Positions 25,870-36,900 of a DNA stretch of 64,000 nucleotides are shown here, one piece after another. The notes beneath the pieces are model-generated. The model was not told where the DNA came from. It saw nothing but the letters and a program-made list of their open reading frames with translations, and made no database searches. Source of the stretch: Niastella yeongjuensis (GTDB taxonomy: Bacteria; Bacteroidota; Bacteroidia; Chitinophagales; Chitinophagaceae); NCBI RefSeq assembly GCF_900110245.1, contig NZ_FOCZ01000004.1, positions 124,001-188,000 on the forward strand, read 5' to 3'. The translations under genes were made by a program, and so were the position numbers. Each line of letters starts with the position of its first letter. Positions within the stretch are counted from its first letter, which is position 1.

Positions 25870-26451
25870 ATGTTGATGCACAACGACCATAATACTTTGG
25901 ATACCCCCATTCAACTGAATGATCCGGCGGTGTTTGATGTGGTGTACAAAAGTTATTATCATCCCCTTCGTTTTTATGCTGCCAAATTTGTTCAGCCCGA
26001 AGATGCAGAAGACATCATTGAGAACCTGTTCCTGAAATGCTGGAACAGACAACAGCAATTCGATTCAACCATCCACATGCAGGCATTTCTGTATCATGCC
26101 GTAAAGAACGCCTGCCTCGATCACATAAAGGTATCAAAGAACGCAGCACAACGTCATCTTCGCATTGCCCATGCTGAAGAAACAGTTCCTACCGATCATT
26201 TACACAGAATTATTCATGCCGAAGTACTGGCCGAAATATACCGCGCCGTGAACGAGCTGCCGCCACAATGCAGTAAGGTTATTAAAATGGGTTTTATTGA
26301 AGGCATGAACAATTCAGAGATAGCCAGCACATTGGGTTTATCGGAACAATCCGTGAAGAATTACAAAGGCCGTGGCCTCATTTTGTTGAAAAACAAATTA
26401 AGTGGCAGCACCTTTGCCCTCCTTTTATTGCTTAGCCAAATGAATCATTAA
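25870..26451 (+). CDS. ECF RNA polymerase sigma factor (Bacteroides expansion family type)
   Basis: 193 residues with sigma region 2 (VFDVVYKSYYHPLRFYAAKFV, EDAEDIIENLFLKCW) and region 4 (LPPQCSKVIKMGFIEGMNNSEIASTLGLSEQSVKNYKGRGL). The following gene is a FecR anti-sigma factor and then an STN-bearing SusC, so this is a trans-envelope signalling sigma factor. Substrate binding at SusC would release it to transcribe the locus. A GCACCTTTGCG stretch ~40 bases before the ATG fits a -7 element. Confidence 0.92.
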   Translation: MLMHNDHNTLDTPIQLNDPAVFDVVYKSYYHPLRFYAAKFVQPEDAEDIIENLFLKCWNRQQQFDSTIHMQAFLYHAVKNACLDHIKVSKNAAQRHLRIAHAEETVPTDHLHRIIHAEVLAEIYRAVNELPPQCSKVIKMGFIEGMNNSEIASTLGLSEQSVKNYKGRGLILLKNKLSGSTFALLLLLSQMNH

Positions 26452-26515
26452 TTTTTCTCCTGTACACTAGGTACTTTCCTTCTGTTGCATCGTATTGCTG
26501 TAAACACGCGCACAA

Positions 26516-27751
26516 ATGGCTTATAGCGATATGGAACAAATGCAGCGGATCATCTACCTGCTGTCTGGTCATATAAAAGGCAATCTGAATTTTCAGGAAA
26601 CAAGAGAACTGGAAAACTGGATAGCCGACAAACCGGAGAACCGTGCGCTGTTTGAAAAATTGCAGGATAAAGGCTATCGCGACCAGTTATTGGCTCAATG
26701 GCAACCACAAGCTGCCGAGCAGTCCCTGCAACGGGTAAAACAAAAAATTGCCAGTCAACAGAAACCAGCCCGCTGGCCACGCTGGGCAGCAGCTGCGTCT
26801 TTGCTATTGGCGCTTGCTGCAGCTGGTTATTATATATTACTACATAAACAACCACTGCCAGTTGCAACCAAAAAGGTGCAGCAACCGGATGTGGCACCCG
26901 GCCGCAACCAGGCTACCCTCACCCTGGCTGATGGGCGCAAGATCGTACTCACCCGGGAATTGAATGGACAACTGGCCCTACAAGGACAAACCACCATTAC
27001 TGCCAATAATAAAGACGGCATCGTATATACCACTGGTTCAACCAGTACTGCAACTTCCATAAGCTGGAATACGCTTACCACCGCAAGGGGTGAACAATCA
27101 CCTTATCCATTAACCTTACCCGATGGTTCCAAAGTGTGGCTGAATGCCGCTTCTACCATCACCTTTCCAACAGTTTTCAACGCCCATGCGCGTACCGTTA
27201 AAATAACCGGTGAAGTTTATTTTGAAGTGGAACATAATGAAAAACATCCTTTCCGGGTTGAAGTTAAAGACCAGTTGATAGAAGACATCGGCACGCACTT
27301 TAACGTAAATGCTTATGATGATGAACCGGCATCGAAGACAACTTTGCTGGAAGGAAGTGTGAGAGTAGGCAGAAGGCCCTCCTACGCCAAGGCTTCGGCG
27401 GGCGAGGCAAAAGAAAAAGATCAATCAGTAATACTGAAACCAGGTGAGCAGGCGGTATCGGCCCCCCATTCACCATTGACCATTGACCATTCACCGGATC
27501 TTGATGAAGCGATGGCCTGGAAAGAAGGGATGTTCCGTTTTAGTTCGGAAGATCTCGGCAGCATCATGCGCACCATTTCCCGCTGGTACAATGTAGAAAT
27601 AGTATTTGCCGATCCCGCAGCCAGATCGCTCCGGTTCGGCGCGCTGGTCAACCGTTTTGCCAATGTATCGCAGATCCTGCGTATGCTGGAACTCACGAAA
27701 GAAGTTCATTTTAAAATAGAAGACAAAAAGATTATAGTCATGAAAAACTAA
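26516..27751 (+). CDS. FecR family anti-sigma factor
   Basis: 411 residues: a cytoplasmic N-terminal sigma-binding part (~1-80), one TM (~93-108, AASLLLALAAAGYYILL), the FecR periplasmic domain (PDGSKVWLNAASTITFP, GEVYFEVEHNEKHPFRV) and the C-terminal DUF4974/STN-like domain (DLGSIMRTISRWYNVEIVF). Between the FecR and C-terminal domains lies a non-conserved insert, SYAKASAGEA followed later by HSPLTIDHSP, encoded by repetitive DNA at 27376-27500. ATG 26516 gives MAYSDMEQM; ATG 26531 is an alternative. It senses SusC occupancy and holds the sigma factor. Confidence 0.9.
   Translation: MAYSDMEQMQRIIYLLSGHIKGNLNFQETRELENWIADKPENRALFEKLQDKGYRDQLLAQWQPQAAEQSLQRVKQKIASQQKPARWPRWAAAASLLLALAAAGYYILLHKQPLPVATKKVQQPDVAPGRNQATLTLADGRKIVLTRELNGQLALQGQTTITANNKDGIVYTTGSTSTATSISWNTLTTARGEQSPYPLTLPDGSKVWLNAASTITFPTVFNAHARTVKITGEVYFEVEHNEKHPFRVEVKDQLIEDIGTHFNVNAYDDEPASKTTLLEGSVRVGRRPSYAKASAGEAKEKDQSVILKPGEQAVSAPHSPLTIDHSPDLDEAMAWKEGMFRFSSEDLGSIMRTISRWYNVEIVFADPAARSLRFGALVNRFANVSQILRMLELTKEVHFKIEDKKIIVMKN
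27376..27500. repeat. Repetitive DNA inserted in the FecR gene
   Basis: The stretch CCTACGCCAAGGCTTCGGCG (about 27380-27400) forms an imperfect hairpin and translates as SYAKASAGEA. About 60 bases later, a direct repeat of CCATT(C/G)ACCATT units (27466-27495) encodes HSPLTIDHSP. Both translate in frame. From general knowledge, such words recur within and between genes of Chitinophaga-like genomes; this is recall and was not checked. Confidence 0.55.
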
Positions 27752-27918
27752 ACCAGACAAGTATGTAACAACACATCATCCCAAAACTAAACACCCTGGA
27801 TGAGTATAAAAAAACCGGTAGTGTTGGTAGCACTGCCGGTGGAATCCTGTTCATCCTTTCCGCCAGGGGCGGATAAATTCTGCGACGAAACAAAATTTAT
27901 GATTCACAAGATGTTCAA

Positions 27919-30900
27919 ATGTATAAAAAATCTTCCCGATTTTTTCGGGTGCCTACGGGCTTTATCAAAAAATTCCTACCGGTCATGAAATTAACGGCTC
28001 TACTTCTTACCGTTACCTTCTTACAGGTAAGCGCAGCAGGTTTGGCACAGAAGATCACCTATGTGCATAAACAAGCTACCTTAAAACAGGTATTTGATGA
28101 AATTCACAAACAAACCGGTTACAGTATTCTGTGGTCGTCACAGACCGTGAACCCCCGTGAATTGTTTGATGCCAATTTCAACAATGCGCCTATCGACGAG
28201 GTACTGAACAAATGCCTCGCCAACCAACAGGTGAGTTATACTATTGAAGACAAAACTGTAGTCATCAGAAAAAGAGATCAACGCACATTTATTCAATTGA
28301 CCGTTGATTCGGTGCAGGGAGAATTAGCCCCACCCATAACCATTTCCGGTAAAGTATTTAATACAAAAGGCGAGCCACTAAGCGGTGCCAACGTAAACAT
28401 CAAAGGAACGGTTATCGGCGCCATTGTAAACAATGACGGCGAATTTACACTGCGGGTGCCCGATGAAACCGTGGTGCTGGTGATCAGTTATCAGGGATAC
28501 CGGCCAACAGAAGTGCGGGTACGAAATAACTATAACCCGTCCATTGTGCTGGAGACTGTTAGTGAAAACCTGAATGAAGTGGTAGTACTGGGATATACGT
28601 CGATAGCAAAAAGAGAACTCACCGGGGCTGTGTCCTCGCTCAACCCGCAGATGATCACGCGGGTACAAAGCAATAACCTGGTGCAAAGCCTGGTGGGTGT
28701 TCCGGGATTGCGCGTAAACGGCGGGGCGTCCGGCGTAGGAGACGTACGGATACGGGGCAACCGGTCGTTACTCGCAAGCAACAGTCCGGTTATCATTCTC
28801 GACGGTATGCCTTATAATGAGTCGCTCAACACCATTGATCAATACGACATTGCTTCCATCGATGTGTTGAAAGACGCATCCGCCACTACGCTGTACGGTT
28901 CAAAAGGCTCCAATGGTGTAATTGTCATTACCACTAAAAAAGCACTGAAGGGCAAAACCAGTATTACCCTCGACAACTACACAGGGGCCAATATACACGT
29001 GGATGGCAACCTGCACCCCATGAATGCCGAACAATACATCCAGTTTAAACGCGATGCCAACCAGGCCGTAGGCATCTGGAACTCACCTGCCGATGATCCC
29101 AAGATCTTCACAGCCGTAGAACTGGCCGGTTTTGGCAAGGTGAATAATACCGCTGCACAGGATTATTACAACAAACTGGGTTTTCAAACCAACAGCACCC
29201 TTACCATTATGAATGGCGGCGAAAAAGGTTCGCAAAAAATATCACTTAACTTTTTCGACAATAAAGACCGCGCCAACACTGGCTACTATAACCGGTACAT
29301 GCTTACCACCAACATAGACCAACAGGTAACCAAAAGACTGAAAGTAGGGGTGAATGGCCGGTTGTCCTATGAGTTCAGGCAAAATTCACCCGGCATTGGC
29401 GGCAACCTGTTGCGGTATCCGCCCACGGTTGATTTCTATGATTCAACCGGTCAGCTTATCACAGCGCCACTGGGTGATCCCAATATGCGCAATCCTTTGC
29501 TTGACCTGAACCGCGACCACAACGATTCCCGGTCAAAAGCCTGGGTGGGTTTGTTGAAAGCCTATGCCAGCTATCGCTTCTCAGATGCCCTTACTTTCAG
29601 CACCAATGCTTCGCTGAACGCAGTATTTACCTGGGCTGGCTCGTATGTAGATAACCAGAGCGCCACGTATAGCAACGCGTTAAACAAGGCAACGATCGAC
29701 AATGAAAACAAATCATTCATTGCCTGGAACAATGTGCTGAATTTTAAAAAGCATTATGGCGACCACTCCATCGACGCTACCGCGGTCTTCGAATTGCAGA
29801 ATCAACAGGATTTTTCAAGCGATATGTCGGGCATGGACATTACTCTTTCGCAATATAAATGGTATAATATAGAAGCGTCACTGCAAAACCAGACAATCAG
29901 TTCTAATTTTTTGCGCACCCAGATGCTGTCGTATGTAGGCCGGGTACAATATGGCTATAAAGACAGGTATCTGTTATCATTGACTGCCCGTTCTGACGGT
30001 GCGTCGCAACTGGCACCGGGCTATAAATGGCAATCCTTCCCTGCGGTTGGTTTTGCCTGGCGGGCAAGCGATGAACAGTTTATGAAAACAATGCGTTTCA
30101 TAGACGATCTGAAATTCAGGGCCAGCTATGGCGTATCGGGTAACAATTCCATTGCTGCCTATGCCACACAAGGCAGCCTTACCACCCGCTATACCATCTT
30201 TGGCTCAACCAATGGCGATATCCCTTACGCTACTAATGAACCCAATCAGCAGCCTGTACCGAATCTTAAATGGGAGTCTACCAAATCATTAAACCTGGGT
30301 GCAGACTTTACCTTGTTGCACAACCGCATCTCAGGTACCTTCAACTATTTTATTTCCAACACCTATGATCTGTTGAACAGGCGTAAACTCCCTTACACTA
30401 CCGGTTTCAATACCGTGTTCGACAATATCGGCAAATCGAGGAACCGCGGATATGAAATTCAATTGACTGGCAATGTGATTGAACACCGGGACCTTACCCT
30501 GAACGTAACCATGAGCTTCTACCACAACAAAGAAGAACTGACAGAATTGTATGATCCACGACTGACGCAGGATATTGCCAACGGTTGGTTTGTGGGTTAC
30601 CCCGTAAGCGATGTTACCTACGATTATACGGCCCTTGGCATATGGCAAACCAAAGAAGCGGCAGTAGCGGCCATTTATGGCCGTACGCCCGGTGAAATAA
30701 AAATAAAAGACCTGAATGGCGATGGAAAAATCGATGGCAACGACCGCAGCATCGTAGGTGTGGAACGCCCCACATTGCAATCATCCCTTATTGCCAACCT
30801 TACCTGGAAACATTTTGACGCAGCGGTAGACTTTTATTCAGAATACGGCGCTATTGCCAATGACGCCAATACCGGCAGCACATTCGGCGGCAGCATTGGC

Positions 30901-31203
30901 CGGTATAACGTTTCGGTAATCGATTACTGGACGCCCACCAACCCTACAAACAATGCCCCCCAGCCACGTGCAGGTACTTCAATCGCTTACCTGAACACTA
31001 TTGGCCGGCACAGCAACGATTATGTACGCCTGCGTAATGCCACCATCGGGTACACCTTTTCAAAAGGCATGTTGAAGGGCATTGAAAAATTGCGCATCTA
31101 TGGCGCCGTTACCAATCCCTGGCAATACTGGTCGTTCCTACATGAAGGCGGCCTTTCAGACAGGACCATTATTGCAAACCTGGGTGTAAACGTGTCATTC
31201 TAA
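27919..31203 (+). CDS. SusC/RagA TonB-dependent outer-membrane transporter with STN domain
   Basis: 1094 residues. The signal region is MKLTALLLTVTFLQVSAAGLAQ (ATG 27985 is an alternative start). Next come an STN signalling domain (~48-105), a CarboxypepD_reg-like beta domain (ISGKVFNTKGEPLSGANVNIKG), a plug with the SusC RIRGNRSLLASNSPVIILDGMP type motif and SIDVLKDASATTLYGSKGSNGV, and then the barrel. SusC imports oligosaccharides through the outer membrane under a SusD lid. The STN domain ties it to the FecR/sigma pair upstream. It is followed 10 bases later by susD. Confidence 0.95.
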   Translation: MYKKSSRFFRVPTGFIKKFLPVMKLTALLLTVTFLQVSAAGLAQKITYVHKQATLKQVFDEIHKQTGYSILWSSQTVNPRELFDANFNNAPIDEVLNKCLANQQVSYTIEDKTVVIRKRDQRTFIQLTVDSVQGELAPPITISGKVFNTKGEPLSGANVNIKGTVIGAIVNNDGEFTLRVPDETVVLVISYQGYRPTEVRVRNNYNPSIVLETVSENLNEVVVLGYTSIAKRELTGAVSSLNPQMITRVQSNNLVQSLVGVPGLRVNGGASGVGDVRIRGNRSLLASNSPVIILDGMPYNESLNTIDQYDIASIDVLKDASATTLYGSKGSNGVIVITTKKALKGKTSITLDNYTGANIHVDGNLHPMNAEQYIQFKRDANQAVGIWNSPADDPKIFTAVELAGFGKVNNTAAQDYYNKLGFQTNSTLTIMNGGEKGSQKISLNFFDNKDRANTGYYNRYMLTTNIDQQVTKRLKVGVNGRLSYEFRQNSPGIGGNLLRYPPTVDFYDSTGQLITAPLGDPNMRNPLLDLNRDHNDSRSKAWVGLLKAYASYRFSDALTFSTNASLNAVFTWAGSYVDNQSATYSNALNKATIDNENKSFIAWNNVLNFKKHYGDHSIDATAVFELQNQQDFSSDMSGMDITLSQYKWYNIEASLQNQTISSNFLRTQMLSYVGRVQYGYKDRYLLSLTARSDGASQLAPGYKWQSFPAVGFAWRASDEQFMKTMRFIDDLKFRASYGVSGNNSIAAYATQGSLTTRYTIFGSTNGDIPYATNEPNQQPVPNLKWESTKSLNLGADFTLLHNRISGTFNYFISNTYDLLNRRKLPYTTGFNTVFDNIGKSRNRGYEIQLTGNVIEHRDLTLNVTMSFYHNKEELTELYDPRLTQDIANGWFVGYPVSDVTYDYTALGIWQTKEAAVAAIYGRTPGEIKIKDLNGDGKIDGNDRSIVGVERPTLQSSLIANLTWKHFDAAVDFYSEYGAIANDANTGSTFGGSIGRYNVSVIDYWTPTNPTNNAPQPRAGTSIAYLNTIGRHSNDYVRLRNATIGYTFSKGMLKGIEKLRIYGAVTNPWQYWSFLHEGGLSDRTIIANLGVNVSF

Positions 31204-31213
31204 AAACAGAACC

Positions 31214-32851
31214 ATGAAAAAATTAACAATACTTCTCATTATAACAGGCATGCTGGCCGCTATGACCAGCTGCAAAAAAGACTTCCTTCAGGAAGAAGGC
31301 TACGGCGCCACCACTGCCATTTTTGAAACCCAGGAAGGTTTGATCACCCTGGTAAACGGGCAATACAACAGGCTGCGCCTAACCAAAATGTATGGTTCAC
31401 AATGCTGGGCCTACCTCACAGAAATGGGAAACGATATGTGGCTGAAAGGCGGCAACAATACCCAGCAGCAAATGAGTGAATACCGCACGCTGGACGCCAC
31501 CTCCTCCAGTTACAATACCGACCTGTGGAACCACCTTTATAAAGGTGTTTGGAATGCCAACTACTTTTTTGAGCAGGCCGATAAAATAAAATGGACATCC
31601 GACGATATCAGGAATAAAAACCGGGGTGAGAACCTTACGTTAAAAGCTTTCTTCCTGTTCAATATCGTGAATATCTGGGGCGGTGTATACCTGCCACAAA
31701 CTACTTCATATGAAGACGGCCTGGTTGCAAAACGCAGTCCGGCAGAAGACTTTTATCAGGAGATCATAAAGGAACTGAATGAGGCGCTGCCGCTGGTACC
31801 TGCTACTTCCACTGAAAGCGGCCGTGTTACCAAACCAGTGGTAGAAGCATTACTGGCCCGGGTGCATTTATACCATAAAGACTGGGATGAGGTGGTGAAA
31901 TATGCCACGAATGTGATCAGCAATTATAACTACGGGCTGATATCCGGCTGGAAGAACCTGATCAACAACAGTACCGACAGAAGTAAGGAATTCATCTGGC
32001 AGGTAAACTATGGCCCTGATGTTAAATATACCGGCGCCAACGACAACTGGTATTTCCTGGCCTATGCACCATTCATCGATCAGTTCTCTGGTATTCAAAC
32101 CGAATTGAACTGGACCGGTTATGGCGGCTGCCAGCTCTACCCCACCCTGTATAACCTGAGCCTGTTCAACCGCGATGCAGACGCCCGCTGGAAAGATGGT
32201 TATCAAACAGTATGGTACTACAACAAACCTTCCAACAAACTGTCGTTGCAGAACACCATACACGTTGATACGGCCTTATACTTCGTACCCTTTGCACTCA
32301 CCGCGCAACAAAAGACCTGGGCCACCAACCGCTACATCGCCAAAGACCTCAATGACCTGTACAACACAAATGGCATTGCTAAAGACCCTAAAGTATTTAT
32401 CGGGTTTAAAAAGTTCGATGCCAATGACCGCCCGGGCGCGTTAACTACCAACAATGTGGCCGAAGACTATTCCATCATACGCCTAGGTGATATTTACCTG
32501 ATGCGTGCCGAAGCCAATATGAACCTGGGTAAAAACGACCTGGCAGCTGATGACATCAATGCCATTCGCCTGCGCGCTGCCGTGCCCGGTTATGAAAGTG
32601 TGATGACCAATATCACAGCGGCTGATATCAACCTGAACTTCATTCTCGACGAACGCGCGCGTGAGTTGGGTGGTGAGAATATGCGTTGGTTCGATCTGAA
32701 ACGCACCGGCAAACTGGTTGAACGCGTAAAGCTGTATAATCCCGAAGCGGCACCGTATATAAAAGAATTTCATAACCAGCGGCCCATACCACAGGCCCAG
32801 TTCGATGGTATGCCCGACCCTTCCACTTTAGGACAGAATGAAGGCTATTAA
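31214..32851 (+). CDS. SusD/RagB glycan-binding lipoprotein
   Basis: 545 residues with a lipobox ending MTSC followed by KKDF, typical for surface-exposed lipoproteins. The SusD fold is recognisable: N-terminal TPR-like part with LKAFFLFNIVNIWGGVYLP and RSPAEDFYQEIIKELNEALPLVP, plus C-terminal RLGDIYLMRAEANMNLG and LNFILDERARELGGENMRWFDLKR. It caps the SusC barrel and captures glycan. The gene lies between susC and the LamG lipoprotein in one transcript. Confidence 0.95.
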   Translation: MKKLTILLIITGMLAAMTSCKKDFLQEEGYGATTAIFETQEGLITLVNGQYNRLRLTKMYGSQCWAYLTEMGNDMWLKGGNNTQQQMSEYRTLDATSSSYNTDLWNHLYKGVWNANYFFEQADKIKWTSDDIRNKNRGENLTLKAFFLFNIVNIWGGVYLPQTTSYEDGLVAKRSPAEDFYQEIIKELNEALPLVPATSTESGRVTKPVVEALLARVHLYHKDWDEVVKYATNVISNYNYGLISGWKNLINNSTDRSKEFIWQVNYGPDVKYTGANDNWYFLAYAPFIDQFSGIQTELNWTGYGGCQLYPTLYNLSLFNRDADARWKDGYQTVWYYNKPSNKLSLQNTIHVDTALYFVPFALTAQQKTWATNRYIAKDLNDLYNTNGIAKDPKVFIGFKKFDANDRPGALTTNNVAEDYSIIRLGDIYLMRAEANMNLGKNDLAADDINAIRLRAAVPGYESVMTNITAADINLNFILDERARELGGENMRWFDLKRTGKLVERVKLYNPEAAPYIKEFHNQRPIPQAQFDGMPDPSTLGQNEGY

Positions 32852-32874
32852 TTTACTCCCATAAAAACTGACTA

Positions 32875-33831
32875 ATGAAACGAACGATATATCTGCTGCT
32901 GGTAACCCTCGTTGGATTTACCGCCTGCAAAAAAGATGCACCATCCAGCGCCCGCCAAGACCTGCAATCAGCCATCGATGAAGCCATCAGCCTCATCGGA
33001 TCTTCCACAGAAGGATTGGTACTGGGCCAGTTGGCACCCGGTTCAAAAAGCTCCTTACAGGCAAAAGCCGATTGGGCAACATTCATCCTGAACAGCTCAG
33101 GCAATGACGATGCATTTGCCAATGCATTGACAACGCTGAACGCCGCCATGGAAGAATTCAAAAACAACACGGTAAAAGCCGGTACACCCAAGTTCGGTGT
33201 GAACGCCTTTTTCAACCTGGGTTCCTGCGACAGCCTGGTGCCCGACAAATCGCAATTCACCATTGAAGTAAAAGCAAAGCTTACCGATCTCAATACCGAT
33301 GGCACCGCCAAGCTGGGCGCTTTTATTACCATCGATGATAAAGCAAAGGGTATCCTGTTCCGTTATACCAATACCGGCGCTGTGGCTGCGTATGTATTTA
33401 CTACCGCCTACATTGGCGCTACTACAGCCGCCAATACCGTAGTGCCCGGTCAATGGTATCACCTTACGTACACCTACAATGGCACCACCATCACCATTTA
33501 TGTAAATGGGGTTAAAAAAGCTACCGCTAACGTAACCGGTGGACCGCGGCCAACCATCATTGCCGCCAACTCTCCTACCCGCCTGGGTATGAGCCGCAAC
33601 AGTGAGTGGACAGCCACCGACCTGCGCAGTATGCATGGCAACCTGAAAGACGTTCGTTTCTGGAACCGTGCCCTTACTGAAGCAGAAGTAAACACATATA
33701 TGAACAAAACTCTCACCAGTGCCGAGAACGGCCTGGTAGCTTACTGGCCCTTTGATTTAAACCTGGGCAATAATGTGACCGCAGCAATCGGTAACTTCAC
33801 TGCTGTTGGCACAAATATTACCTGGGAATAG
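32875..33831 (+). CDS. Lipoprotein with DUF4972-like and LamG domains
   Basis: 318 residues. The lipobox is GFTAC followed by KKDAP. Residues ~20-110 are helical (DLQSAIDEAISLIGSSTEG, ALTTLNAAMEEFKNN), like the small helical modules preceding LamG in Bacteroidota proteins. Residues ~115-318 form a concanavalin/LamG jelly roll (KSQFTIEVKAKL, GQWYHLTYTYNGTTITIYVNGV, LKDVRFWNRALTEAEV). It probably binds glycan at the cell surface as a SusE/F-like accessory protein. It ends at the strong terminator at 33840. Confidence 0.88.
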   Translation: MKRTIYLLLVTLVGFTACKKDAPSSARQDLQSAIDEAISLIGSSTEGLVLGQLAPGSKSSLQAKADWATFILNSSGNDDAFANALTTLNAAMEEFKNNTVKAGTPKFGVNAFFNLGSCDSLVPDKSQFTIEVKAKLTDLNTDGTAKLGAFITIDDKAKGILFRYTNTGAVAAYVFTTAYIGATTAANTVVPGQWYHLTYTYNGTTITIYVNGVKKATANVTGGPRPTIIAANSPTRLGMSRNSEWTATDLRSMHGNLKDVRFWNRALTEAEVNTYMNKTLTSAENGLVAYWPFDLNLGNNVTAAIGNFTAVGTNITWE

Positions 33832-33839
33832 ATTAAATA

Positions 33840-33878
33840 AAGACCTGTCCGGGGGACCTAGACCCCCGGACAGGTCTT
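33840..33878 (+). terminator. Strong terminator splitting the glycan locus
   Basis: A 16-bp perfect stem (33840-33855 with 33863-33878; GACCTGTCCGGGGG arm) with a 7-base loop. It lies directly after the LamG gene and before the three GH92 genes, so transport and hydrolase genes may be expressed at different levels. Confidence 0.85.
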
Positions 33879-33907
33879 ATCATCAACATTAGAACTGCTT
33901 TATACAC

Positions 33908-36900
33908 ATGAAAAAGAATTTTTTGCTGCTTTGCGCTGCAATAGCACTTTTCCATTGTTCCATGGCACAACCCGGCACCAACGAGATGTGGAGCATTGGG
34001 AAGAACGAACGGCTGGCATTGGCGCCCAATGGCTACAAACAGTTCATTGCCCATGACTTTGGATTTGAAAACAAATACTTCTTTGTAGGCCATTCGGTTG
34101 ACAGTATCGATTTTCCTTATGTATTACCCGGCCCCATCGATACCTGGGGCGGCACCTGGGGCACTGCCGGCTGGCGAACCAACCAGGTGAATATCCTGTT
34201 CACCAATAGCAATTATTCAGCCGACTATACCGGCAACCTGCATATTGCCTTGCGTGACTATGCCAAAAAATTCCTGCCCTTACTCAAAGTGACCATTAAC
34301 GATCATGATGAATACATTCAACTTACCGCCAATGGATATGATGTAGCGCAACAACCGCACCCCGGCATGACCGAACCAGGTGTAGATACCTCAGCGCTGC
34401 AAGGCGATCTGTCAAAGGCCACGCCCCGAACCCTTACCATTCCTATTGCGAAAGGTATTATGAAGCAAGGCGGTAACCGCGTTACCATCACCATACTGCA
34501 GGGCTCCTGGATCCTGTTTGACCATGTAGCAATGGACGGGATCAATGCTATACCGGCAGAAAAACCCGGTCAACTGTTTTTAGAGCAGGTGAAACCGGCC
34601 GCCTATGAACTCACCGCCAGTGAGAAACGTTACCAGCCGCTGCTGGTAAAATGCCATCACCTCAGCCAAACACCTCAATTGACGGTGTTGCTGGATGGAA
34701 AGCAAATATTTTCAGAACGCGTGGAAAAAGGCACTTATCAGTTTGAAGCTTTGATGCCGGCAGTTACAAAACCAACCAACAGCCATTATAAAATACTGGA
34801 GAATGAAAAGCTGATTGCAGCAGGAGATCTTACACGCGCCCCTCAATCAGTACAAACCCTAGCCGATTATGTAGATACCCGCATGGGTACCGCCCACTCC
34901 CGCTGGATGATAGCACCCGGTCCCTGGATGCCCTTCAGTATGGTAAAGATGAGTCCCGATAACCAAAGCAATGGCTGGCAATCGGGTTACGATCCTATCT
35001 TTGAAAGCATTGGCACCTTTAGCCATATTCATGAATGGACAGTGGGCGGTGTTGGTATTTTTGCCAGCAATGGCCCACTGAAAACAAACATAGGCGACGA
35101 ATTTAAACCGGGCTCCGGATATCGCTCGGCCATCGACAAACGAACAGAAGAGGCGCCCATTGGCTACTATAAAGCACAACTCACCGATTACGACATCAAG
35201 GCAGAAATGACCGCCACTACCCGTTGTGGCTTACTTCGCTTTACATTTCCCCAAAACCGCGACAGCGCCCGGGTATTGATCGATCTGCATATTCCCACTG
35301 AATATGCGTATCAGCTAAAAAACATTTCGCTAAAGAAAATAAACGATCATCGTATTGAAGGTACATCGCATCAATACTCCTCCGTTTGGGGAAGAAGCGC
35401 TGACCAGGATTATACCATCCATTTTGTAATTGAATTTGACCAACCCATACAAAGCATACACGGCTGGGTGAACGGCCAGGTTCAAACAGCCGATAGCTTT
35501 GTAGCCAGTAACCCAACCGATGCAGGGTTGTCTGTTCAGTTCAACGCAAAAATGCATCCGGTTGTACAGGTACGTTCTGCCATTTCCCTGGTGAGTTTGG
35601 CCAATGCCAGTGAAAACCTGCAAAAAGAACTGGCGCAACCATTTGGCTGGAATTTTAATGCCGTTCGTGATCAACAACGTACCACATGGAACGACCTCTT
35701 CAACCGCGTAACCATCACCAGCACCAACCGGCTGGAGAAAGTTCGCTTTTACAACGCACTGTACCGTTCTATTTGCGGCCGCAATACCTGGAGTGATGTT
35801 AATGGCGAATGGAAAGGCACAGATGGTATCATTCATTCCACCGGCGGCAAACACGTTGCCCTGGGCGGTGATGCCTTCTGGAATACCTTCTGGAACCTGA
35901 ATCAATTGTGGAACCTGGTAACGCCCGAGTGGAGCAGTAACTGGGCCCAATCGCAACTGGCCATGTATAAAGCCAATGGCTGGTTAGCCAAAGGTCCGGC
36001 CGCCATGAACTACATACCGGTAATGGTAGCTGAACATGAAATACCGCAAATAGTTTCTGCCTGGCAAATGGGCATCCGTGATTTTGATGGCGGTCATGCA
36101 CTGAAGGCTGCGGTGAAGATGCAAACCACACCTGGACAAAAAGTATTTCAGGGTTATGCCGGTAATGCCGACCTGGAATCTTACCTGCAACATCATTATG
36201 TACCCTATGATAAAGGCCGCTTCTCCAACTCTATGGAGTATTCGTTTGACGACTGGACGGTTGGACAACTGGCCCGTTCATTGGGCGATTCCACTACCTG
36301 GCGTCAATTCAATGAGCGCGGTTACTGGTGGAAGAACGTAATAGACACCGCGGGCTATTGTCACCTGAAAGACAGTAATGGAAAATGGGCGGATAATTTC
36401 GATCCATTTAAAAGCGGCGCCAACAAACAATACGTAGAAGGCAACGCCTGGCAGTTGACATTCTTTGTTCCGCAAGATGTACCAGCGTTGATCAAAAGCA
36501 TTGGAAAAGATAAATTCATCAACCGCCTGCAATGGGGTTTCCAACAAAGCGAGCCCTGGCGGTTCAATGGCATGAACGATCAGTATTGGGATTATCCCGT
36601 TGTACAGGGCAACCAGCAAAGCATGCATTTTGCTTTTCTGTTTAACTGGGCCGGCAAACCCTGGCTCACGCAACAATGGAGCCGTTCCATACTCGATCGC
36701 TTTTATGGTTATACTACCAACGATGCCTATTTGGGCGATGAAGACCAGGGACAGCTGAGTGCCTGGTTAGTAATGGCCACATTAGGATTGTTTCAAACCG
36801 ATGGAGGTTGTAATACCAATCCCATTTATGAGATCGGCAGCCCCTTGTTTACACAAACCACTATCAACCTGGGGAACAGGTATGGCCGGGGAAAACAGTT

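Noticed and set aside
27800-27988. Plus-strand 62-codon frame before susC
   Set aside because: Overlaps the susC leader and has no conserved content; more likely upstream untranslated region.
36278-36676. Minus-strand 132-codon frame inside the first GH92 gene
   Set aside because: Antisense shadow produced by the GC pattern of a well-supported coding sequence.
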